Assembly (NCBI GenBank): GCA_004794785.1
Contig: SJOL01004009.1
Span: 402,149-466,148 of the forward strand
Length of the DNA: 64,000 bases
Direction: 5' to 3'
Source: Opisthorchis felineus
Taxonomy: Eukaryota > Platyhelminthes > Trematoda > Opisthorchiida > Opisthorchiidae
Below the pieces are notes generated by a model. It ran no database searches and had not been told where the DNA came from. It saw only the letters and a list, made by a program, of their open reading frames with translations. Made by a program: the position numbers and the translations under genes. Shown piece after piece: positions 50,676-59,069 of this stretch. Positions within the stretch are counted from its first letter, which is position 1; each line of letters starts with the position of its first letter.

Positions 50676-50913
50676 TACATTCATTTGCATACAGATCTGG
50701 TTTTTACAGGTGATTCCCCCGAATCCCAGCTGAATTTGTCGTTTATTATGCTGCTAAATAAATGAGCGTGGTTGTCGAACTTCGTGCAATTTGGGTTCAC
50801 GTAGAACATAAGGCGGACAGGAAAGCAGGGAATGCGCCTACCCGATGAGCCCCAACAAGGGCGAAACCGGTCATGAGCTTCCGAAGAGTTTTCAGCAACC
50901 TTATGAGTAGTGG
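50676..50913 (+). repeat. HHR-repeat copy 9 (A1-C-B)
   Basis: A1 (CATTCATTTGCATACAGATC, then CCCAGCTGAATTTGTCG), C (TTCGTGCAATTTGGGTTCAC, GTAGAACATAAGGCGGACAG) and B (TTTTCAGCAACCTTATGAGT) in one direction. A2 is absent. The same module order is seen in copy 7. Confidence 0.8.
50834..50878 (+). ncRNA. Hammerhead ribozyme remnant, copy 9
   Basis: Stem II is perfect (GCCC at 50849-50852 with GGGC at 50859-50862). GAAAC, ACCGGT and GTC are intact, with the predicted cut after 50872. The first core box reads CCGATGAG, so the invariant U is C. The stem I 3' strand ATGAGC no longer pairs fully with GCCTAC. Predicted inactive or very weak. Confidence 0.7.
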
Positions 50914-51105
50914 TTAACGTTTCGTTGTATACTTGAAAACCCTCCTTGACAATCTCACAAAAATAAAATGCTTGATGAATTGGTTCGACATCAAACAAAA
51001 AAGATATCTGAAGGTTTTATAACGAGAAATGTCTAAATTGTCACTGGTCTGGAATAGGAAATTCCAATGTACACCCTTTCGCATAACTACAACTTTTGGT
51101 CTTAC

Positions 51106-51144
51106 CTTTGGTGGAAAGTGAGATAAAACCACGGGATTCGCCAT
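51106..51144 (-). CDS. Candidate first coding exon (13 codons)
   Basis: On the minus strand, ATG in good context (AAGATGG) opens MANPVVLSHFPPK. It ends exactly at a consensus donor, AAAG|GTAAGA, in phase 0. The surrounding frame has no stop for about 20 codons upstream. The protein is not recognised. A start with a good context and a good donor 39 bases later is suggestive but not rare by chance. Confidence 0.22.
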
Positions 51145-51730
51145 CTTGATAAAACAACCGCTCCACAGAGTTATTAGAACAAACACGATTGTAACGAGCC
51201 TTTACTTTATAATCGACAACATTTGGAGGTGTGGAAAGATTCTCGTTTCATACAAATCTAGTCATCTTTGAAATAAGCCATCTCCGTAGAACAAACAGGA
51301 TTTAGCGTTATTAGGCTGGTCGTCCCTTCAAAGTGGCAACATGTATCGCATACTTTAGAATGGCGTGCGCAGTGACGGGTAAACATGAACTTGGAAGTGA
51401 CCGACACCGGCCCTCTGGTTTATAAACTTGTCCATGAATTAGCCAATACTCGGTGCGTGTATCTTCCAGTTTCCGAGAAAACAGTTGTGTTTTTGCGAGA
51501 ATCAGCAACAGAGGCCAGGAGTTACACCGTTGGGCCTTATACATCATCTGGTACGATTTCCTAAATCAGGCGTAGTAGCTGTACGATAACAAAAAGCCTA
51601 GCTTTCACGCCATTGTTGCCAGTCAGAAATTATTCACAATGCTTTACATTGATGAAGTAGCATGCATCAACGGGTGTCGTCTTTCCGGATCAATTTACGT
51701 CCCGAATAACCTAGTACGTAATATCACGAA
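51145..51730. other. No recognisable feature
   Basis: The minus-strand frame at 51311-51547 has no known domain. Nothing else was seen. Confidence 0.4.
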
Positions 51731-51800
51731 CTTCCGTTGTGGGGACCCGGGTTCGAACCCGGGCAGTGGAGACTTGAACCAAGGCGGGCTGAACCGCCTT
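51731..51800. repeat. tRNA-like repeat with a palindromic B box
   Basis: CCCGGGTTCGAACCCGGG (51746-51763) is an 18-base perfect palindrome containing the pol III B box on both strands. AAGGCGGGCTGAACCGCCTT follows, a second small hairpin. No A box at tRNA spacing was found on either strand. Probably the T-arm part of a SINE of a third family. Confidence 0.5.
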
Positions 51801-52569
51801 GAAAATTGATTACGCAAGAAAATAAAATGAAGACAAAAAAAGACAAGATAAAATACATTGAAGATACTTTTTCTGATACTTTTTCTAATCTCCGTAGACG
51901 ATGACCAAATCATAACTTTCTCGAGGTGTGTGTTGATAACATTGTGGCTTTTCGAACAGCTGATGAAAGCAGAACTTGCGGTTAATAAGGTAAAATGCCC
52001 AAAAGTGTAACCTTTTATTTGGTTCACAACAAGAACAAGAAGCGTTCATCCTTTTATTTTGGTAGTCTTTTGAACAAAGTCGGGCTGCATAAGGATGATG
52101 AATTCACTATTAGTACACGTAGTGTCCTGTCGATAAGCCCGAAAACACTGTAACTGCTCTACTGACGTTGAGTCATCGTCAGTGAGAATTTCAACTTTCT
52201 ATTGAGAGACTTAAATCACAGGCCTTCACCTGAAAAGTGGGCCTTTCGACCACTAACATCTGATCAGTTATGGGAGTAACTCGCTCCTAGAAAGAATATA
52301 ATTCTTTCATCTTCATTCACGGGATTCACATCCAATGGTCGCTTACAAGACCAGATATCGAATAAAAATTTCCAGATCATCTGATGTTACCTACGGAATA
52401 TAAGTAGCTCATACGGAAGAATATTTCACAAGACGAATGAAACTTTAATTTAATAGGACGCAACTGCAGGATCCAGTTAACACGTGACCAAATTATGCGA
52501 GTTCCTTGGTTGAAGGATGAACGGCACTATGTCCTAAATGTGAGTCAATCACAGTCAATCAGCATCTCA
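51801..52569. other. No recognisable feature
   Basis: GATACTTTTTCT is tandemly doubled near 51.87 kb. GGGCCTTTCGACCACTAAC near 52.24 kb is tRNA-like but isolated. Confidence 0.4.
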
Positions 52570-52760
52570 TGACTAGATGGTCTGAACTTCGGGTACTAAC
52601 CGGAAGATCATGGATTCTTGTCTCCTCTCACGATTTGTGACACGTGCACTTATGATGATTTACAATGAAGACGGAGCAGCTGTCCAATGTTCCTCGGCTT
52701 CCTGGTACAGATTGGTTTCACTTACAGGACGAATTCTAGGCTGAAATTGCAAACAAAAAC
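52570..52760 (+). repeat. SINE-A copy 4
   Basis: In plus orientation: GACTAGATGGTCTGAACTTC (A-box region), TAACCGGAAGATCATGGATT (B-box region), then GGAGCAGCTGTCCAATGTTC, CTCGGCTTCCTGGTACAGAT and TGGTTTCACTTACAGGACG. These line up with the copies at 10.7 and 57.0 kb. Confidence 0.7.
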
Positions 52761-52788
52761 GGTAAAGCACAAACAAAGCAGACACACA

Positions 52789-53080
52789 CACTGCTCATAA
52801 GGTTGCTTAAAACCGCTGGACAGCCCACGCCCGGCGTTGTCCTTCTTGGTGCTCTTCATTTGAACTCAGTCCCCGAGTATCCGTCAACTTTATGTTCTAG
52901 TTGAACCAAAATTGGACAGATTTCGAAAAATGCTCTCATATGCACACCAAATCGGTTTTGACAGGGGACTCCAGTGAATCCAGCTGAGTCACTCGATTAT
53001 GGTGACCCACCTCAACTGGATGTGCTGCGCCAGGCTGCCCCATGTTTCAGCTGGTATGATAATCGAGATATCGTGATAGG
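52789..53080. repeat. HHR-repeat copy 10 (B and C minus, A1-A2 plus)
   Basis: CACTGCTCATAAGGTTGCTT (B, minus) and CAACTTTATGTTCTAGTTGA (C, minus) are followed by A1 and A2 in plus orientation (CTCATATGCACACC to TTTCAGCTGGTATGATAATC). A1 and A2 are thus inverted relative to C and B. The ribozyme at about 52820-52870 is wrecked: on the minus strand CTGATGAG reads AAATGAAGAG and GAAAC reads CAACG. Confidence 0.75.
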
Positions 53081-53090
53081 CTGTTGTCTT

Positions 53091-53205
53091 GACGTAACAC
53101 ACTACTCACAAGGTTGCTGAAAACCGGTCGTTCGAACCACGCAGTCGGTCACGTCGCAAGAGTCTACCAGCCACGACCCGTATCAAACTCTTATCAGGTG
53201 GGTTC
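53091..53205 (-). repeat. HHR-repeat copy 10b (B with deleted ribozyme)
   Basis: GACGTAACACACTACTCACA and AGGTTGCTGAAAACCGGTC are B in minus orientation. An insertion of about 35 bases (GTTCGAACCACGC and so on) follows. On the minus strand the ribozyme remnant reads CTGATAAG (53190-53197), a shortened stem II and GATAC, then GGGTC and GTGG. The deletion removes most of stem II. Confidence 0.65.
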
Positions 53206-55299
53206 CTTGTTTTAAAATTGTCAGATAATTCCAAAGAAGGTGCGCCACCTTCTAAATATCTTTGTAAGAGTAAGCGACATTTAACTATAACCTCTAACAA
53301 ATTTCCAAAAACTCAAGGTAAATCTTCGCAGTGTAACAGTGTAACTGACAAACTGCCTACAATTTGACGGTTTCTACGATAAACTGCAGAGGTAGAATGA
53401 ACAGGCTACGATAATTCAGGCTCTTTTGCATTTCATGCTTAGCATTTAGAATTAAGGTGTCCGCGACTGTCGGTATTAAAGTCGTCTTACTTTCAGCAAT
53501 AGATACCACGTGTAAAAGTGATAAAGTGATCCACCGGTTCCCCAACAATTCATTTAAAATGTTCGGCTTTTGTTTTTCAGGAAGGTGCAAATCTCCCGTA
53601 TTATTTTCTTTTGATGGCAAGATGAAAGTGTGCGATGCCATTTGTCCGCCATAAATATTATGTATCGTGAACCAGTTATTTTTAGAAAACGGAATTCCTT
53701 ACTGATGATTGCGCATTTCCAACGAAGTCTTACTTACTATTGTCTATTAGATAGGTAAAGTTTGCCGAAAACGAATCAACATTTATTTCGGTGCACAAAA
53801 TGATTGGTGATCGGTAACACCGGACAGCACTAATTGTGAGATTACTGAAAATAATTCAGCTTGTGTGTTGCAACCCCGTAGATAATCTTAAACTCTGAAA
53901 GTGTTATCTGCATAGTAAACAGTAGGATGTTGTGCTCGTTCAAAGAGCAGCCTTCTTTTCGAAACGACAGCTGGCATCGCAGCAATCTGGATCGCCGCTG
54001 ACCTGAATTCACAATATCTGGTGTGGGTAAAACCATGAATAAAACCCCTGACCTCTGTCTCGCTGACCCAACTTTGAATGCGCCCGAGGACGTCTGCACA
54101 TTAGCTGCCGATGCCCTTCTTGAAATGTCATACACATAGACGTAAGTTCCGTGTGAAAAGTTATGTGGCGTGACGGTTAAAAGTTCCAGAACCAATTACT
54201 TACCAGCACGTGTTTTTCGGTCGCGAACAGATTAGACCTGTACACAGTGCGACATTATATCTACCTCAGTAATCTTATGAACTGTACTGGACGAGGCCGT
54301 GCCGACATCCATGAAGTCTCTCTCCTACCAGGTCGGACAATGGAAGGACTCCTGACAGACATTCCTGTGACCTTTCAGGTTGGGAGTAGGGACAGGTATG
54401 GTAACTTATTCCCCAGAATTTAGGCTACTAATGTAATCACATACTGGCCAATAGTGTTTTATTCTCAAGCTTTTGAGCCAAAGGCTCTGGTTAAGAGCCC
54501 TTATCGTTCTGTTGCCTAGTTTTCGAAGTTGTAACACTATCTCATCTCACATAAACTACTGAACTGAACAAACGAAAGTACCTTTATGCCACACCGGTCG
54601 TCAAGTAGTGACTTCAGCCAGGTCGCCTTATTCGCTGCAAAAAGCTGGGCGGATAAGCGAAGAAGTACGACTACTGATGTCTGCACCATAGTTCATTGTT
54701 TTTTCATAACTTCCCCTGTCTCGCTTAACAATCATTCCTAATTAGATATCAGCTTTAGACACTTCAGGCACTGAGAAAATTGGCAGTCATATCCGGTCTT
54801 CCGAGTCAGCCATTCAGACCTAGTTCTCCTGTTTTCATTGCAACCCTTCAACCTCAGGCTCAACTGCGCGTACTCCAGATACTTTATGGCATTCAGTCAC
54901 CAGTATGTCTTACCGGTGTGGTGATTTTCATGATGACGGTAACATGTATTTGCACTGTACGTCGGACGACCGAGCAATAGCTACTGTAAATTTAGCCTTA
55001 GTTGCATAGTGTTATCACTGGGGGCCCTGAAGCGAACAGTATGTTGTTCCCGGTAAGATATTTACAATTTCGTTCCAACTGGTTATCCTTTTCTGTTTGA
55101 AAATTTATATAGGGGTGCTCTGAGTGAAAACTGCTCATACAGCAGAAGTGACAATTTATTTCTAAAAGGGAAAAGGGAGAAGAATAATTCTACACTTTAA
55201 GTTAATGGTTAGGAGGAAAGGACCAAAACTGATGTGAAGCTCCTTACTGACCAAACGTCCAAGGGCACTAATAATAAACATAATGGTTCATTTGAAACA
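53206..55299. other. No recognisable feature
   Basis: Several short frames overlap on opposite strands (53357-53654, 53842-54195). None is recognisable. Confidence 0.4.
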
Positions 55300-55458
55300 C
55301 CCTTTTGATGCCTAGCTGCCATGCTACCCGAAGGAAGCACGAGGGCTAAGATACTGCCAGGTCACCCAAGCCTAGCCAGGAGAAGTCGAAATGCAGAGGT
55401 GGGGTTCGAACCATGGACTTTCCGGTCAGTAAATTCGCACTCTAACCACTGAGCCAAT
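55300..55458 (-). repeat. SINE-B copy 3
   Basis: On the minus strand: an A box (TGGCTCAGTGGTTAGAGTGC, from 55456), a B box (GGTTCGAACCCC, near 55401-55412), then CTAGGCTTGGGTGACCTGG, CAGTATCTTAGCCCTCGTG and TTCGGGTAGCATGGCAGC. This is the best-preserved copy. Confidence 0.78.
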
Positions 55459-55529
55459 GAAAGCATACCATAAGAAAATATACAGAAATCCAAACACCAA
55501 CCATTTAAGAAGTGCCGTTCAAAGTAAAG

Positions 55530-55572
55530 AAAATCTGCGCTCTAAGCGCTGAGTCATCTCGCCCAGGACACT
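55530..55572 (-). repeat. Second tRNA-like head next to SINE-B
   Basis: On the minus strand: GGGCGAGATGACTCAGCGCT and TAGAGCGCAG, an A-box region of the same type as SINE-B. Its B box was not found. It sits about 70 bases upstream of copy 3 in the same direction, so it is either a truncated copy or part of a two-headed SINE. Confidence 0.45.
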
Positions 55573-56364
55573 AACGACTTCAGAAACTATTTCGCCTTGC
55601 GGAAGAAATTATACTATGATAAAAGGGCGTCTACCGAAGATAGGTAGATAGGCAGTTTGAAGAATTTAACAAACCGCTGTTCATCTGAAAAGGGCAGATT
55701 AGACGTTTTTTTCACGTATGACTGAATATTTTTGGTGTCCACAGATTGTAAATATGATGGTATAGAAATGTATAAAGGCTCATAGTAGTTTACAATGCCG
55801 GTTGGATCAAATGTAGTTGACTCCCTACACGACAAATCTAGAAAGCCATCAATTCCAGCACGAATATACTTCTACTGGATGGAATATGGAAGTGTTTTGT
55901 CGACACCTGACGTACGCTGCGTCCGTAACTGGTGGGACCATGCTAAGGATGAAGTGACATAATACCTGTAGAAAGCTGGCTAAAGATACTGGGAGGTGAT
56001 GTCACAGAATCTTTTCTTTGCAGTAGCCATTTGTGAAGTATTTCAGCTATAAAACCTCAGAGTCTTTACAAATCGTTTTGCTATCTTTTCAGTCAGGTTT
56101 TGGAGAATATTCTGACAATGGCTTCTTTAGTTCTCTTTCCAGACATCTATTCTACCTTGGAACAATGGGTACTCGCATTTGTATACACCAAGCATGCTAC
56201 TATTTCACGTGAGCTTTCAATTCACTGAGATTAGTACTGTGAGTTGCGGCATCTAAACATCTGCCAAATAATAGAGGCAATAAATATGAGGCCCTACGTT
56301 TTTTCGTTTAAATATCCTGCTCTTCCCTGTGAAATTTAAACTGAGCAATAATAATACCTGTGTG
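55573..56364. other. No recognisable feature
   Basis: Nothing that could be named was seen. Confidence 0.45.
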
Positions 56365-56592
56365 GACGTAATACACTACTCATAAGGTTGCTGAAAACTC
56401 TTCGGCAGCAAACGTATGAATAGCGTATTACGTCTATACATGTATCGCGATATCTCAAATATTGTACCAACTGAAACATGAGGCGGCCTGTTGCAGCACA
56501 TTCAGTTGCTTGAGAACACCATAAACAAGAGATTTAGTTGGGTTCCAGGAGAGCCTCCCGTCAAAACCAAATTGGTATGCAAATGAGTGTAT
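56365..56592 (-). repeat. HHR-repeat copy 11 (A1-A2, inverted B ends)
   Basis: On the minus strand: A1 (from 56592, ATTTGCATACCAATTTGG), A2 (CAACTGAATGTGCTGCAACA to GTTTCAGTTGGTACAATATT), then a B end facing the other way (TATGAATAGCGTATTACGTC in plus reading, 56415-56434). Then comes B from its ribozyme-proximal edge (GCTGCCGAAGAG) to GACGTAATAC at 56365. The two B ends form a 20-bp inverted repeat with two mismatches. No ribozyme core remains. Confidence 0.75.
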
Positions 56593-56894
56593 TTCGCTAA
56601 TATTACTACCTTTTTCAAACAACCCAATGTACACTTGTTGTAAATCACGCATTTTTCTCGCTTTAGGTTCAACTTGGAAGGCAGCTAAAACAACTGGGCC
56701 TTGCTCTTGGTTAGCGCATTTGTGAAATGAATAATGGGGTACTCGAAAAGCCCAGCCGTTCTGTTGTATACTAAACTACAAAACAGCAAAAGCGACAGTT
56801 CCCAGGTTTATTATCACCTAACTTGAGCCATGTACTGTATCACCGATAGAAGTGAATGGATACTTTTTATTGCTGATGATTTACAAATTCTTGT

Positions 56895-57150
56895 GGATAA
56901 ATCAGAAACAAAGAGATTTCGTGGTGTGAGGAGATTTTAGAATTTCCATTGCTGATTTCATCCTGTAATTTGAAGTTGATCTGTGGTGAAAACCCAAAAA
57001 GCACTGTGCAGCCGTTTTATTCTTATTAGGATTCATCAACTGTGCGTATCTTACGCTACTACAGGGACTTTCGAACGCACGGCCTCCTGGCTGACTACTT
57101 GACTATTCGGCCACGAGCTGCCGATCGGCAGCGTGATAAACTTTCACTAG
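56895..57150 (-). repeat. SINE-A copy 5 (longest)
   Basis: On the minus strand: GCCGATCGGCAGCTCGTGGC and CGAATAGTCAAGTAGTC (A-box region), AGGAGGCCGTGCGTTCGAAA (B-box region), then GGCTGCACAGTGCTTTTTG and the tail ACAGGATGAAATCAGC and AATCTCCTCACACCACG. About 255 bases, showing the full order of head, body and tail. Confidence 0.7.
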
Positions 57151-57604
57151 ACAGGATACAGTGCAACTCATCGGTCAGTCACGGAATCCTCATCAACTGA
57201 TTAAGCGTTGCCTTTAGGATAAGACTGCTTCTGGTTTAGGATCTCTCCAAAAACCTGACGTAACCGTCCTTCTTGTCTACCCTAACGGAGTCTGAGGGCA
57301 GCGTTGGACGTGCTGTAATGCAGGGTAATACCCTTTTCTCATACATATGTTATTTTTTAAATCATTAGGACCATTCTTCCCGATTCACTAGTCTTTTTCT
57401 GATTATTCGACCAATCTTTATCACTACTCTCTATATGTTTTTTACGTAATTATATTTCTGTCTTGTACAGACTCAGCTGGAAGGTCATTCCCGGCCTTAT
57501 CACAACTTAACAAAGCTGATAATTACGTAAAAAAAATATGGCAACATGGACAATTCTTCGCTAGAACCCAACTTCACATAGCACGAAAAAAATCCAGAAG
57601 CTGT
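57151..57604. other. No recognisable feature
   Basis: TTTTTTACGTAATTATATTTC near 57.44 kb and TAATTACGTAAAAAAAA near 57.52 kb form an inverted repeat of about 14 bp that encloses about 80 bases. It was not placed in any family. Confidence 0.4.
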
Positions 57605-57675
57605 TAGACGGGACTCGAACATGTGAACTAGTGCTGACAAATAGCATTGCCAATACGCCCTTTGATTTACACAAC
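57605..57675 (-). repeat. tRNA-like remnant
   Basis: On the minus strand, GGGCGTATTGGCAATGCT (A-box-like) is followed about 30 bases later by a good B box, GTTCGAGTCCCG. The stems are not convincing. Probably a SINE remnant of an unassigned family. Confidence 0.4.
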
Positions 57676-58573
57676 GTGACGCTTAAACTAGCTTGCTTAA
57701 GAAGGACGACGCATGTAAATGATACACTTACAACAATAGGTTGAAAAACCGTTGACTTTACGATTGCTCTGAAACTGCAGCTAATCGAACTAACAGTAGT
57801 GCACGCAGGAACTTCATGGGAGACTTTGAACTACAGTTTGACTTGTTTGGTGAATCCGAGCCACTAATTTGTCAAACTTGTTACAATTCACACAATACGA
57901 TCCATCAACCGCGCTCGAATGGGTCAATCAGACCGAGTTGCGTACACCTCAACGCCTCTCCACCGGTAAATGTCATCCGTTATCTTCATTCAGATTGCCA
58001 GTTATGCCTCCCTGTGACAGTTTATTGTAACTTCGGTAGCTCGAGTACCTTTACTGGTAGTTGACTATATGACTGTTGATTACTTGTCTTGCAAGTGCTT
58101 CATCATCCTGCGAACAGACTCCATTAGTACGTCATTGAATGTATGCTTCTTCTATGCCTGCTGCGATTATACAATCGTGAAAGCCAATGGAATCTCCATT
58201 ATCGCCAAAATTGCAACGCGAAAATTCGACAGGATTGTACTGCCAAAAATCAGCCTACACCTACGGATCCGTTACACAGACGCTGCTCGTGTCATCATCA
58301 AAAGATATTGGATGTAATGAATGATATCAATGATATCTAGTTCAATAAGGAAGATTGAAACGATGGAAAACTGGTACTCTTTAGATGTAGTCATCACCAG
58401 ACTACTAAACGCGTGCAAAGAGAGATATGCGCACAGACTAAGTTCTTTCCTATCATAACAACTATCCAAGCTGTAGCAAACAGTGGTGGTCAGCCGTAGA
58501 GACATTGAAACATAATGGAATATGAGTTAAAACAAGACCCACGCTTATACGAAGTCATCCGAAGAAACCGTGA
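57676..58573. other. No firm feature
   Basis: This lies directly upstream of the RTE frame, but no reverse transcriptase motif was seen, so the RTE copy seems truncated near 58.57 kb. Two short frames (57816-58064, 58069-58317) resemble nothing known. Confidence 0.4.
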
Positions 58574-58888
58574 TTGAAGAAAATTCAGCACCAGAAGCTG
58601 CGTTGGTTGGGACACGTGTTGCGTATGCCTAATCATCGTTTGCCGAAGAGAGTGCTGTTTTCCATGCCCAATTCCGAGTGGCGGAAGCAGAGAGGTGGCC
58701 AACCCTTGACCTGAGAGAGGGGTATGAAGGAGATTACGAAACGCTTGGGTGCTGTCGGTGCTACTCGCTTTCCAGGTTGGGGACCGCGTGATCCTCACTG
58801 CGCCTGGTTGGAGACGCTGCAAGATATGGCTGCCAACCGATGTCAGTGGCGATCTTGTTGTCAGTTGCTATCCAGATTGCCTGAATGA
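58574..58888 (+). pseudogene. Non-LTR retrotransposon ORF2, C-terminal end
   Basis: The frame reads KKIQHQKLRWLGHVLRMPNH from 58580, then [38 protein letters not shown] and [17 protein letters not shown], and stops at 58886. The blocks RWLGHVLRM, R-GGQ, GWGPRD, W and A-NR-QWR are the conserved C-terminal tail of ORF2 in RTE-like elements of flukes, after the reverse transcriptase domain. There is one internal stop, TGA at 58712, where the family has Trp in a (T)W position. A second TGA at 58571 and loss of similarity mark the 5' break. The endonuclease and reverse transcriptase domains are absent. The family call is firm. The clade is supported mainly by the tail. Confidence 0.85.
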
Positions 58889-59014
58889 GTGTCTGGAGGT
58901 GTAGGCACCTCGGAATGATTGCAGTAAGCTAGCACTAAGTCCCTTCCCCGTCCACCTTTATTCTTTCCTTCACAATAAGGCTTTCAAATGAATCATGGTT
59001 GTACGGCAGTGAAG

Positions 59015-59035
59015 CATCAGTGTTGAACACTGATG
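59015..59035 (+). promoter_or_regulatory. 3' stem-loop of the RTE element
   Basis: CATCAGTGTT (59015-59024) and AACACTGATG (59026-59035) are exact reverse complements around a single base, so in practice an 8- or 9-bp stem with a small loop. It lies ten bases before the GAT tail. In related non-LTR elements a 3' stem-loop is the site where the element's own reverse transcriptase recognises its RNA. That role here is inferred. Confidence 0.55.
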
Positions 59036-59045
59036 TCATGCTGTC

Positions 59046-59069
59046 GATGATGATGATGATGATGATGAG
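59046..59069. repeat. (GAT)n tail
   Basis: Eight GAT units ending the RTE copy. Confidence 0.9.

Larger units (their letters stand above)
58574..59069 (+). mobile_element. RTE-type non-LTR retrotransposon, 3' end
   Basis: A 5'-truncated copy with the C-terminal part of ORF2 (58574-58888), a 3' untranslated region of about 155 bases with a perfect stem-loop (59015-59035), and a (GAT)n tail (59046-59069). A short simple-repeat tail instead of poly-A is typical of the RTE clade. The copy is damaged by one stop but is much younger-looking than the HHR-repeats. No target-site duplication could be fixed, because the 5' edge is unclear. Confidence 0.8.

Noticed and set aside
51695..52027. Minus-strand frame containing LPGFEPGSP
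   Set aside because: This peptide is the usual translation of a pol III B box (GGTTCGAACCCGG). It marks a tRNA-like repeat, not a protein.
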